Assembly (NCBI GenBank): GCA_016617855.1
Contig: JAECUM010093656.1
Span: 62,001 to 126,000 of the forward strand
Direction of reading: 5' to 3'
Origin: Megalonaias nervosa
Lineage: Eukaryota > Mollusca > Bivalvia > Unionida > Unionidae
Length of the DNA stretch: 64,000 nt
Below the pieces are notes generated by a model. It saw only the letters and a list, made by a program, of their open reading frames with translations. It searched no databases and was not told where the DNA came from. The position numbers and the translations under genes were made by a program. The stretch's first letter is position 1. Every line of letters begins with the position of its first letter. This document shows, piece after piece, positions 49,750 through 61,749 of this stretch.

Positions 49750-52700
49750 AGATTTTCAATGTGCAAATGTTACATTAGAATCTACAGGATTTTTAATGTG
49801 CAAATGTTACATTAGAAACTACAGGATTTTTAATGTGCAAATGTTACATTAGAATCTACAGGAATTTTAATGTGTAAATGAACCATTACAATCTACAGGA
49901 ATTTTAATGTGCAAATGTTACATTAGAATCTACAGGAATTTTAATGTGCAAATGTTACATTAGAATCTACAGGAATTTTAATGTGTAAATGAACCATTAG
50001 AATCTACAGGAATTTTAATGTGTAAATGTTACATTAAAATCTACAGGAATTGTAATGTGCAAATGAACCATTAGAATCTACAGGATTTTTAATGTACAAA
50101 TGTTACATCAAAATCTACAGGAATTTTAATGTGCAAATGTTACATTAGAATCTACAGGAATTTTAATGTGCAAATGAACCATTAGAATCTACAGGAATTT
50201 TAATGTGCAAATGTTACATTAGAATCTACAGGAATTTTAATGTGCAAATGTTACATTAGAATCTACAACATTTTCACTGTGCAAATGTTACATTAGAGTC
50301 TACAGGATTTTTGATGTGCAAATGTTACATTAGAATCTACAGGAATTTTAATGTGCAAATGTTACATTAGAATCTACAGGATTTTTAATGTGCAAATGTT
50401 ACATTAGAATCAGCAACATTTTCAATGTGTAAATGTTACATCAGAATCTACAGGAAGTTTAATGTGCAAATGTTACATTAGAATCTACAGGAATTTTAAT
50501 GTGCAAATGTTACATTAGAATCTACAGGAATTTTAATGTGCAAATGAACCATTAGAATCTACAGGATTTTTAATGTACAAATGTTACATTAGAATCTACA
50601 GGAATTTTAATGTGCAAATGTTACATTAGAATCTACAGGAATTTTAATGTGCAAATGTTACATTAGAATCTACAGGAATTTTAATGTGCAAATGTTACAT
50701 TAGAATCTACAGGAATTTTAATGTGCAAATGTTACATTAGAATCTACAGGAATTTTAATGTGCAAATGTTACATTAGAATCTACAGGATTTTTAATGTAC
50801 AAATTACATTAGAATCTATAGGATTTTTAATGTACAAATGTTACATTAGAATCTACAGGAATTTTAATGTGCAAATGTTACATTAGAATCTACAGGAATT
50901 TTAATGTGCAAATGTTACATTAGAATCAGCAACATTTTCAATGTGTAAATGTTACATCAGAATCTACAGGAATTTTAATGTGCAAATGTTACATCAAAAT
51001 CTACAGGAATTTTAATGTGCAAATGAACCATTAGAATCTACAGGATTTTTAATGTGCAAATGTTACATTAGAATCTACAGGAATTTTAATGTGCAAATGT
51101 TACATTAGAATCTACAGGAATTTTAATGTGCAAATGTTACATTAGAATCTGCAGGATTTTTAATGTGCAAATGTTACATTAGAATCTACAGGAATTTTAA
51201 TGTACAAATGTTACATTAGAATCTACAGGAATTTTAATGTGCAAATGAACCATTAGAATCTACAGGATTTTTAATGTACAAATGTTACATTAGAATCTAC
51301 AGGATTTTTAATGTACAAATGTTACATCAAAATCTACAGGAATTTTAATGTGCAAATGAACCATTAGAATCTACAGGATTTTTAATGTGCAAATGTTCCA
51401 TTAGAATCTACAGGATTTTTAATGTGCAAATGTTACATTAGTATCTACAGGAATTTTAATGTGCAAATGTTACATTAGAATCAGCAACATTTTCAATGTG
51501 CAAATGTTACATTAGAATCTACAGGAATTTTAATGTACAAATGTTACATTAGAATCTACAGGAATTTTAATGTGTAAATGAACCATTAGAATCTACAGGA
51601 TTTTTAATGTACAAATGTTACATTAGAATCTACAGGATTTTTAATGCACAAATGTTACATCAAAATCTACAGGAATTTTAATGTGCAAATGAACCATTAG
51701 AATCTACAGGAATTTTAATGTGCAAATGTTACATTAGAATCTACAGGAATTTTAATGTGCAAATGTTACATTAGAATCTACAGGATTTTTAATGTGCAAA
51801 TGTTACATTAGAATCTACAGGAATTTTAATGTACAAATGTTACATTAGAATCTACAGGAATTTTAATGTGCAAATGAAACATTAGAATCTACAGGATTTT
51901 TAATGTACAAATGTTACATTAGAATCTACAGGATTTTTAATGTACAAATGTTACATCAAAATCTACAGGAATTTTAATGTGCAAATGAACCATTAGAATC
52001 TACAGGATTTTTAATGTACAAATGTTACATCAAAATCTACAGGAATTTTAATGTGCAAATGTTACATTAGAATCTACAGGAATTTTAATGTGAAAATGAA
52101 CCATTAGAATCTACAGGAATCTTAATGTGCAAATGTTACATTAGAATCTACAGGATTTTTAATGTGCAAATGTTACATTAGAATCTACAGGAATTTTAAT
52201 GTGTAAATGAACCATTAGAATCTACAGGATTTTTAATGTGCAAATGTTACATTAGAATCTACAGGAATTTTAATGTGCAAATGTTACATTAGAATCTACA
52301 GGAATTTTAATGTGCAAATGTTACATTAGAATCTACAGGAATTTTAATGTGCAAAAGAACCATTATAATCTACAGGACTTTTAATGTGCAAATGTTACAT
52401 TAGAATCTACAGGATTTTTAATGTACAAATTACATTAGAATCTACAGGATTTTTAATGTACAAATGTTACATTAGAATCTACAGGAATTTTAATGTGCAA
52501 ATGTTACATTAGAATCTACAGGAATTGTAATGTGTAAATGTTACATTAGAATCTACAGGAATTGTAATGTGCAAATGTTACATTAGAATCTACAGGAATT
52601 TTAATGTGGAAATGAACCATTAGAATCTACAGGATTTTTAATGTGCAAATGTTACATTAGAATCTACAGGAATTTTAATGTGCAAATGTTACATTAGAAT

Positions 52701-52935
52701 CTACTGGAATTTTAATGTGTAAATGAACCATTAGAATCTACAGGATTTTTAATATGCAAATGTTACATTAGAATCTACAGGATTTTTAATGTGTAAATGT
52801 TACATTAGAATCTACAAGATTTTTAAATGTGTAAATGAACCGTTAGAATCTACAGGATTTTTAATGCACAAATGTTACATTAGAATCTACAGGAATTTTA
52901 ATGTGTAAATGTTACATTAGAATATGGAGAGTTTT
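49750..52935. repeat. 37-bp minisatellite, about 85 copies
   Basis: The unit is AATGTGCAAATGTTACATTA then GAATCTACAGGAATTTT. Two main variants are interspersed: GTTACATT and GAACCATT; a second site varies between GGAATTTT and GGATTTTT. Rare AGCAACATTTTC units recur near 50410, 50930 and 51480, suggesting higher-order blocks of about 520-550 bp. Confidence 0.97.
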
Positions 52936-53324
52936 TAACGTGCCAAGATACCTCTGTCAATTACTATGGTAAATGGCACACTGTCAAGTCATGATATACA
53001 TCTGGCAAAGTTTTATGAAAATCTCCTCAACCAATACAAAGTCATGGTCCAGACAAATGTATGTTAACAGACAGATGGACAGACAGACAATCCATCATGT
53101 CAGATTTATGATGAATGCACAGAAAATAAATGTTTTAGTATTTTTAGAAAATACAAAAATTTACATTATAAATTTAACATAATTACTGAAACTTCAGTAA
53201 AATTTACTACTGCAGTGTACTAAAGAACTGAATGGGCCTTTCTTTCCTTTTTCTCTCACCTTATGTCAGAAAATAGGATAAAGTAAGCACGATGCCATGA
53301 ATTACTGGTGAGAATGGCATTAAC

Positions 53325-54070
53325 TAAGTGTTAAAGTTTTTATGAAAGTCAATAAAGTTCTTGTGAGAGTCAATATTAATGTTTTTGTGAAAGTCAATTT
53401 TAATGCTTTTTGCGAAAGGAAACATTATGTTTTTGTGAAAGTCAAAATTAATGTTTTTGAGAAAGTCAATTTTAATGTTTTGTGAGAGTCAATATTCAAG
53501 GTTTTGTGAAGTGTGAAACTCAATATTAAAGGTTTTATGAAAAAGTAAATATTAAAGTTTTTGTGAAAGTCAATCGTAAAGTTTTGTGAAAGTTAACATT
53601 AAGTTTTGTGAAAGTCAATGCTAAAAGTTTTGTGAAAGTTAACATTAAAGATTTTGTGAAAGTTATTGTTAGTTTTTGTGAAAATGAATGTTAAAGTTTT
53701 TGTGAAAAGTTAACATTAAAATATTTGTGACAGTCAATGCTAAAGTGTTTTGGAAAAGTTAACATTAAATTTTTTGTGAAAGTCAATGTTAAAGTTTTTT
53801 GAAAGTTAACATTAGAGTTTTTGTGAAAGTAAATGTTAAAAGTTTTTTGAAAGTTAACATTAGGGTTTTTGTGAAAGTGAACAGTGTTAAAGTTTCTGTG
53901 AAAGTCAATGGTAAAGTTTTTGTGAAAGTTAACATTAAAACTTTTGTGAAAGTTAATGTTAAAGTTTTTGTGAAAGTCAATGTGGAGATTTTCATTCAAG
54001 TTAACATTAAATTTCTAAGAACGTCAATATTCAAGCTTTTGTGAAGTTCTGTAAAAGTCAGTGTTAAAAG
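53325..54070. repeat. ~27-bp tandem array
   Basis: About 27 units like AAGTTTTTGTGAAAGTTAAC then ATTAAAG. The stretch 52935-53110 to its left is a dispersed repeat with a GACAGACAGA motif. Confidence 0.9.
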
Positions 54071-54244
54071 TGACTAAGATCTGCTGATCCTTTCTGTTCT
54101 TTCTAACTCTATCCTTCTGGAAGCTAAAACTGGCAGTGATTGAGGTTACATTATTCAAGGTAATAGCACTTAATTCAACATCAACATGTAAAACAAATGC
54201 ACACTATTTCCCATAAACTGTGCAACCAATGTGCATAACAGCAC

Positions 54245-54865
54245 TCCAAGTCAGAAAGCTGCTGAAGAAGTCAGAGCTAAAGGATTAAGTCATAGCTAAA
54301 GGATTAAGTCAGAGCTAATGGAATTAGAGCTAAAGGATTAAGTCAGAGCTAATGGAATTAGGTCAGCACTAATGGATTAAGCCACAGTTAGAGGATTAAG
54401 TCAGTGCTAAAGGAATTAGTCAGAGTTAATGGATTATGTCTGAGCTTAAGGATTAAGTCAGAGCTAATGGAATTAGAGCAAAAGGATTAAGTCAGAGGTA
54501 AAGGATTAAGTCTCAGCTAAACGATTAAGTCAGAGGTAAAGGATTAAGTCTGATCTAATGGAATTAGTCAGAGCTAAAGGATTAGGTCAGAGCCAAAGGA
54601 TTAAGTCAGCGCTAATGGAATTTGAGGTAAACAATTAAGTCAGAGCTAAAGGATTAAGGAAGAGCCAAAGGATTAAGTCATTGCTAAAGGATTAAGTCAG
54701 CGCTAATGGATTAAATCAGAGCCAAAGGATTAAGTCAGAGCTAATGGAATTTGAGGTAAACAATTAAGTCAGAGCTCAAGGATTAAGGCAGATCTAAATG
54801 GTTAAGTCATTGCTAAAGGATTAAGTCAGAGCCAAAGGATTAAGTCAGAGCTGAATGATTAAGCA
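54245..54865. repeat. ~19-bp tandem array
   Basis: About 30 units like AGGATTAAGTCAGAGCTAA, with deletions. It ends about 70 bp below the candidate 18-nt exon. Confidence 0.9.
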
Positions 54866-54935
54866 AATTTACTACAATTGTCCTATACTAACTACAAAGC
54901 AAAGAAGCAACTTGTGCCATTTTATATTTACTTAC

Positions 54936-54953
54936 AATAATCTTTTTCGCTGT
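54936..54953 (-). CDS. DYNC2I1: Candidate WDR60 microexon (18 nt)
   Basis: Eighteen nucleotides with an excellent acceptor (TATTTATTTCAG) and a consensus donor (GTAAGTAAA) encode TAKKII. Joined in phase 0 to the 48153 exon it gives [17 protein letters not shown], which resembles the vertebrate LAKRREIEEIQKAI region. The exon is very short, so the evidence is mainly splice-site quality plus this weak alignment. It would imply a 6.8-kb intron holding the 37-bp, 27-bp and 19-bp arrays. Confidence 0.5.
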
Positions 54954-54999
54954 CTGAAATAAATATTTCATAAAACCCTTATATCTTTTTGTTTACTAA

Positions 55000-55950
55000 T
55001 TGTTTACTAATTATTAATTTACTATTTGCGTAAGTTTAGTTTGGATTTATTTTACAAATGGATTTTGGAAGAAATGATGCTTTAAGACAAACTATTTTTA
55101 GAAAACTGTTATTTCTATAAAAATATTTCTTGGATAAAAGGACATAGCTGTTGTGAAATAACATTTCTAAGTAGTCATCCGATTTAAGAAACATTTTGTT
55201 CTTAATACAATTTGAAAATACTGATAATTTGTATGTAAATTTATACATAAAAAAGTATGAAATAAATAAACACAAATGGTCAAATCACTTTTGCATGAAC
55301 ATAAACAATTCTAGTCCTCATATCATCAGACTACCTTGTGGTGAGTTTTTTGTTGTTGCCCACACACCACACCCACTACCCCAGACAAATTATGCATGTG
55401 CTAAAAAGAATTGCAAAGTAGGACAAATTCAGAGGGAAAAAAATTCACTGGTGCACCAAGTGACATTGACCTACATTTCATATCTCATTGCTACATGGGC
55501 AAAAAATACAAAACTTATGTGACACAGAAAGCAAATATTTGTGTGTATCAGTAACAAAAATACAATTCCAAGAGCCTATAAATGTAATCTTAATCAATAT
55601 CAAGTCTATTAAATCTAAAGAATATCTAGTTTATTATGTAAAAATGTGTTTCAAAACTTTTTAAGTTTTTTACATAATATTTCACAACCAAATGAAAGTA
55701 TCATGATCAAGTATGTCTGTGTTTTGGTATTTGCAGTAGTTATAACAAACACATCATGCAGAACACTGTTTATCAAAACTCTCTGAGAGACACAAAAAAC
55801 AACCAAACAACTCTGGATGAATGAGACTTGAATCAGCAAATTTTGTTGTATTAAAACTGCATATTCAGAGGACATGAATTTGTCATATACTTTAGATAAA
55901 CCAATAATGCAGAAGAATTAGGTCAAGATAAATAAAAATAAACTGTAACC
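55000..55950. other. AT-rich sequence, nothing recognised
   Basis: No array, element or convincing exon is seen apart from the flanking candidate exons. Confidence 0.3.
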
Positions 55951-55953
55951 TAC

Positions 55954-55978
55954 TTTTTCTTGATGCACTATATCATGT
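55954..55978 (-). CDS. Candidate 25-nt exon upstream of the microexon
   Basis: The stretch lies between ATTCAG and donor GTAGGT. In the only frame that ends in phase 0 it reads HDIVHQEK with no stop and would run into TAKKII of the next candidate. The pyrimidine tract is weak, and I recognise no family sequence in eight residues. It could equally be chance. Confidence 0.25.
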
Positions 55979-55989
55979 CTGAATCACAA

Positions 55990-56640
55990 ATCAGGTGCGT
56001 GCTTGAATGGAACTCAACCATCACTCCTGCATTTTGCTAGATGGCACAAGTGTTCTATGGGATTCTATACTGGTTCTCTTCTTCAAAATATGTTCTTCAT
56101 GAGCAATTCTACTGAAACAGAGACCCATACTACGCATATGCCATCTGCAGGATGGTGGTGGGGTGAGTTCCATATTATCAAATGTCACACAAAGTGCTGT
56201 CAAACAGTGATAAAACCACATCTTGTCAACTATTATTACAGAGTAATCCAACATTGTGCCTGGTCTTGGTGTCTTCTGTAGTGACGCATACTGACAACAA
56301 AAGAGAGCTAAATGTCAATATTGGTAGAACACCGGTGAACCTATAAAGCAGAGACTAGATCTATGTGTAAATAGCAGGGTCCATGCTATGGGGCAATTCA
56401 GGCAAAATCTCTATAAATATCCAAGTCCGCAATAGCCATGTGTAAATATCTGGGTCCATGCCAGGAAGTGATTCAGGCCAATTTTTGTGCAAATTTCAAT
56501 ATCCACGCTTGGGGTCAATTCATGCGCAAAATCTATCAGTGAATATCAGTGTCCATGCTAGGGGGCAATTCAGGCAAAATAGTTAACACAGTGCCTGACA
56601 TTCTGCATAAATGCACAGAAAAAGTGAAGCTGACATTGTC
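55990..56640. other. Mostly plain sequence with a weak ~70-bp repeat
   Basis: 56345-56580 has three diverged units sharing GGTCCATGC and GGGGCAATTCAGGCAAAAT. Otherwise nothing is recognised. Confidence 0.4.
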
Positions 56641-56649
56641 TTGAGTTTA

Positions 56650-58092
56650 TGGCCTTGCTTGTTCCATATCAGGAAATTGAATGCTACTGTATTTAGAGTA
56701 TTCCTTATCAGACCACTGAATGCTACCACATTCAGAGTACTCATTATCAGGCCACTGAATGCTACTACATTCAGAGTACTCTTTATCAGGCCACTGAATG
56801 CTACCACATTCAGAGTACTCCTTATCAGGCCACTGAATGCTACCACATTCAGAGTACTCTTTATCAGGCCATTGAATGATACCATATTCAGAGTACTCCT
56901 TATCAGGCCACTGAATGATACCATATTCAGAGTACTCCTTATCAGACCAATGAATGCTAACACATTCAGAGTACTTATTATCAGGCCACTGAATGGTAGT
57001 CAGAGTACTCCTCATCAGACCATTGAATGCTACTGTATTCAGAGTACTCCTTATTAGGCCACTGAATGCTACTGTATTCAGAGTACTCTTTATCAGGCCA
57101 TTGAATGCTACTTTATTCTGAGTACTCCTTATCAGGCCAGTGAATGCTACCACATTCAGAGTACTCCTTATTAGGCCATTGAATGCTACTGTATTCAGAG
57201 TACTCCTTATCAGGCCATTGAATGCTACTGTATTCAGAGTACTCCTTATCAGGCCATTGAATGCTACTTTATTCTGAGTACTCCTTATCAGGCCAGTGAA
57301 TGCTACCACATTCAGAGTACTTCTTATCAAGCCACTGAATGCTACTGTATTCATAGTACTCCTTATCAGGCTAATGAATGCTATCATATTCAGAGTACTC
57401 CTTATCTGACCACTGAATGCTACCACATTCAGAGTACTCATTATCAGGCCACTGAATGCTACTACATTCAGAGTACTCATTATCAGGCCACTGAATGCTA
57501 CTACATTCAGAGTACTCCTTATCAGACCACTGAATGCTACCACATTCAGAGTACTCATTATCAGGCCACTGAATGCTACTACATTCAGAGTACTCTTTAT
57601 CAGGCCACTGAATGCTACTACATTCAGAGTACTCTTTATCAGGCCACTGAATGCTACCACATTCAGAGTACTCTTTATCAGGCCACTGAATGCTACCTTA
57701 ATCAGAGCACTCCTTATCAGACCAATGAATGCTACCACATTCAGAGTACTCCTTATTAGGCCATTGAATGCTACTGTATTCAGAGTACTCCTTATCAGGC
57801 CATTGAATGCTACTGTATTCAGAGTACTCCTTATCAGGCCATTGAATGCTACTTTATTCTGAGTACTCCTTATCAGGCCAGTGAATGCTACCACATTCAG
57901 AGTACTTCTTATCAAGCCACTGAATGCTACTGTATTCATAGTACTCCTTATCAGGCTAATGAATGCTATCATATTCAGAGTACTCCTTATCTGACCACTG
58001 AATGCTACCATATTCTGAGTACTCCTTATCAGGCCAATGAATGCTACTGTATTCAGAGTACTCCTTATGTGACCACTGAAGGCTACCATATT
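56650..58092. repeat. 39-bp tandem array, ~37 copies, with 585-bp higher-order repeat
   Basis: The unit is GCCACTGAATGCTACCACAT then TCAGAGTACTCCTTATCAG. The length of 39 keeps a 480-codon minus-strand frame open (VAFSGLIRSTLN repeated). A block beginning ATGCTACTTTATTCTGAG recurs at 57261 and 57846, 585 bp (15 units) apart, with the same order of variants. I class it as a minisatellite, not a gene. Confidence 0.93.
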
Positions 58093-58320
58093 CCAAATAC
58101 AACTGCAACTCTGGTATCTTTTTTCTATTCACTGAGCAATCAAAATAGTTTAAACATAGTATTTCTCCCAATGCTTTGAATGTCATTTGCCCTGAGCGGC
58201 ACAAAAGAAATCCTAGGAAAATCCCTGAGATAAATGTTTTAAATGGTATCCTGAGGCAAACACTATTTTGAATATTTGAATGACAAAAAGGGAAATTAAC
58301 ATCCACTAATATTGGCCAAG
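58093..58320. other. Unique stretch beside the 39-bp array
   Basis: The minus strand is open through this stretch into the array (contains MTFKALGEILCLNYFDCS). No splice context or known family; probably chance. Confidence 0.2.
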
Positions 58321-59265
58321 TATGACATTGGCATGTCAATCACTAATAAGTATGACATTGGTAAGTCAAGCGCTATTAAGTACGACATGAGTATGTCAAG
58401 CACTAATAAATATGACATAGGCATATTCAGCATTAATATTCGGTAAGTATGCCAATGATATATGCTAATGTACATGTAAGTATGACATGGGCATGTCAAT
58501 CACTAATGTTGGGTAAGTATGCCAATGACATATGTTAATGTACATGTAAGTATGACATGGGCATGTCAAGTATTAATGTTGGGTAAGTATGCCAATGACA
58601 TATGCTAATGTACATGTAAGTATGATAATGACATATCAATCACTAATGTTGGGTAAGTATGCCAATGACATATGCTAATGTACATGTAAGTATGACATTG
58701 GCATGACAAGCACTAATGTTGAATATGCCAATGACATATGTTAATGTACATGTAAGTATGACATGGGCATGTCAAGCATTAATGTTGGGTAAGTATGCCA
58801 ATGACATATGCTAATGTACATGTAAGTATGATAATGGCATATCAATCACTAATGTTGGGTAAGTATGCCAATGACATAAGCTAATGTACATGTAAGTATG
58901 ATAATGGCATATCAATCACTAATGATGGGTAAGTATGCCAATGACATATGCTAATGTACATGTAAGTATGACATTGGCATGTCAAGCAATAAAGTTGGGT
59001 AAATATGACATTGTCATGTCAAGCACTAATGTGAAGTATGACACTGTCATGTCAAGCACTAATGTGAAGTAAGTATGACATTGTCATGTCAAGCACTAAT
59101 GTGAAGTAAGTATGACATTGTCATGTCAAGCACTAATGTGAAGTATGACATTGTCATGTCAAGCACTAATGTGAAGTAAGTATGACATTGTCATGTCAAG
59201 CACTAATGTGAAGTAAGTATGACATTGTCATGTCAAGCACTAATGTGAAGTAAGTATGATTGTGC
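58320..59265. repeat. ~70-bp dimeric array then 33-37-bp array, rich in GTAAGTATG
   Basis: The left part (58320-58990) has units GTAAGTATGACATGGGCATG, TCAAGCATTAATGTTGG, then GTAAGTATGCCAATGACATA and TGCTAATGTACAT. The right part (59000-59265) is AAGTATGACATTGTCATGTC then AAGCACTAATGTG. Most left units hold two copies of the plus-strand donor consensus GTAAGTATG. Confidence 0.92.
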
Positions 59266-59770
59266 ATATCCTAAAGATGGAAAATGCGGCAAGCATGTTA
59301 TGGAAATGAAACAGAAGGGAAATGGAATTTATATGACAAATATGGTGTACAGGTGTGCCAAAAAAAATTAATGTTCTGGAAGTATGAATTCTAAAAATAG
59401 GACATGATAGACAGTCCTGTGTGAGAATTAAACAAAGCTGAATTTCAATTGTGTGTCACAAAAAAAACAGCATAATGGCTGAAACATAAGTGACCAAATC
59501 GAGTAAGTTGAAATTTTGTAAGAACAGATGAACTAAAAAAAAATTTCAATTCTGATGAAGATGATCTGAGATCTTTAGTGAAAATGGGTCCTGGTCTTAA
59601 AACAACAGAGCAAAACACTTTTCTTTAGAACACTTGACACATTTCAAATAATAAAACATTTCAAGAATTAAAAAAAACTCTAAAAGCATAAACAATTTAC
59701 AAGATGGTGTGCAAAAGAGACAATTGTTAACTTGCTGCAGAATGAAACACACAAAAACTATGTTACTAAC
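59266..59770. other. AT-rich sequence without recognised features
   Basis: Nothing beyond poly-A rich tracts is seen. Confidence 0.3.
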
Positions 59771-59815
59771 TGAGTAATCCAGAACTTGTCCAGGAATGAT
59801 GTTGTGAATGGTCAT
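59771..59815 (-). CDS. Candidate coding exon of unknown gene (45 nt)
   Basis: Fifteen codons, MTIHNIIPGQVLDYS, lie between acceptor TTACTTTTAAG and donor GTTAGT. It keeps phase 0 with the candidate at 59989-60047. The composition looks protein-like, but I do not recognise the product. It may be the 3' part of an upstream minus-strand gene, or an N-terminal exon of the WDR60 transcript; nothing seen decides this. Confidence 0.35.
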
Positions 59816-59988
59816 CTTAAAAGTAACATGGAAAGAGATATCTTGACATCAAATTATTTTTTCACTAATGTGGAAAAATAAGAACACCACCACCAAATCA
59901 ATTAATTTCAAATAGCCATAACGAATAAAGAACTTTAAAAACTGTAAAATCGACTAAATTCATTAAAAGAACATTACTTACACATTAC

Positions 59989-60047
59989 CTGTAAAGTGGG
60001 GATGGAGGATGGATCGGCTAATGTTATATCATATATGTTTATGACGG
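59989..60047 (-). CDS. Candidate coding exon of unknown gene (59 nt)
   Basis: The 59-nt stretch has acceptor ATTTTGCCAG and donor GTAATG. It reads VINIYDITLADPSSIPTLQ in phase 2 to 0 and connects in frame to MTIHNIIPGQ of the next candidate. The residues look coding and strand-like. A 43-bp tandem array starts about 15 bp upstream of the acceptor, as happens at several certain WDR60 exons. Product not recognised. Confidence 0.4.
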
Positions 60048-60061
60048 CTGGCAAAATTTTC

Positions 60062-60495
60062 AATGTTTAGGACACCCAAATAAAGTACAACACTAAAAAG
60101 GAGTGCTGAGGGAGATACTCAAATAAAGTACAACACGGAATAAAAGTACTGAGGAAGACACCCAAATATAGCATAACACTGAACAGCAGTACTGAGGAAG
60201 ACACTAAAATAAAGTATAACACTGAACAGTAGTACTGAAGAAGACACCCAACTAAAGTATAACACTGAAAAGGAATACCGAGTGAGACACCCAAATAAAG
60301 TATAACACTAAACAGGAGTACTGAGGGAGACACCCACATCAAGCATAACACTGAACATGAATACCGAGGGAGACACCCAAATTAAGTATAACATTGAAAA
60401 GGAGTGCTGAGGGAGACACCCAAATAAAGTATAACAATGAACAGGAGTACAGAGTGAGATACCCAAATAAAGTAAAACAATGAAGAGCAATATTG
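60062..60495. repeat. 43-bp tandem array, ten copies
   Basis: The unit is AGACACCCAAATAAAGTATA then ACACTGAACAGGAGTACTGAGGG (43 bp). It begins about 15 bp upstream of the candidate exon at 59989-60047. Confidence 0.93.
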
Positions 60496-61550
60496 AGGGA
60501 TCACAACAGATAATATACTATTTACATTTATGATATAACATTAGCCTCATTTAATTTTTCTTATTATTTTGCTTCAAAATGTGTTCAGTACTTTACAATG
60601 TCTCACATTCATAAATTTGATCATGTTTTCCAGTGTAGAAGAGAAATGGAAAATATACTCCCTTCCATCACATGACTGCTGTCCTAAATAACATGACATT
60701 GAAAAGATCATTTTGAAGGTAAATTGCTACTATGACTTCTTTGTAAGATGTCTTTACATACACAATGTCATGACCATCTGCTTTTTATCTATCACTTTCG
60801 TTTCCGAGCTATCTTATCTGTGTTTTAACCACACTTCCAAACTTACAACAAATTTTTCAATGGAAACCAAACATATACTCTCTCTCTCTCAATACCATCA
60901 AATTTTTAATGGATAGTTTGTTTTTTAAAATTGATCTAAGCTGACTGAGTGCCATGTTATAACCTGCAAGCTGACTGAGTGCCATGTTATAACCTACAAA
61001 TTGTTTGCATTCATACTGCATTCCATTTTTGTTTCTCTGGTAAAATTGTTTTCTTCAGGCTCTTTGTTATAGACATGCATGATTAGAGTAATGCAGATCC
61101 CTATTTTTTACATACTCACTTTAATCATACATTGTTGATCTAATGTTCAGTATGTATGTTAATCCATATTTCCCTACTGCACACCTAGACTAGAATTATT
61201 TAGAGGTTCTCACTAACATCTGGACATATTTGTAAAGTGTGCAAGAGTTGGTCCAAAGCCACACTGAATTTGTTCTTTCCTTTGACTCATTTTTTTGTAT
61301 ATACAGTTTGGTCTTTGTCATCTAACATCATTCTGTCCATCCAAAGGCTTTACTGTGAATTCAGTACCAGTTTTTGTGATTTAAAAAAAATTATATTTTT
61401 CTCATTACTAAAATGTGTATATTTGTCAGAAGAAGAAGTAATTGCTTTCACTGTCATGCATGAATCATTGTTCATTTGGTCTTTAAATTCATTGTTTGTA
61501 GTGAAAAGTATTGCAATTAATTACTGAGATCTGTTATAATACATGTAGAA
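60496..61550. other. Unique AT-rich sequence
   Basis: A 29-bp direct duplication (AGCTGACTGAGTGCCATGTT) lies at 60939 and 60969. No gene or element is recognised. Confidence 0.35.
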
Positions 61551-61554
61551 AAAT

Positions 61555-61735
61555 TGGTTAGATTACACAGGCTCATTGTCAGATTACACAGGCTCATTGT
61601 CCGATTACACAGATTCATTGTCAGATAGCACAGGCTCATTGCCAGATTACACAGGCTCATTGTCAGATTACACAGGCTCATTGTCAGATTATACAGTCTC
61701 ACTGTCCGATTACACAGGCTCATTTTAGATCTTCA
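61555..61735. repeat. 21-bp tandem array, about eight copies
   Basis: The unit is AGATTACACAGGCTCATTGT C. The words AGATTATACAGGC..CATT link it to the 36-bp array on its right. Confidence 0.92.
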
Positions 61736-61749
61736 TTAATACAGATTAT

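Noticed and set aside
49750..52935. CRISPR-like regular repeats
   Set aside because: Units are head-to-tail with no unique spacers, in an animal genome.
55196..55522. 108-codon plus-strand frame
   Set aside because: No start context, no domain and AT-rich composition; likely chance.
56647..58089. 480-codon minus-strand frame encoding a 13-residue repeat protein
   Set aside because: The frame is open only because the 39-bp unit is a multiple of three. Other frames and the opposite strand are also largely open, and there is no conserved flank or splice context.
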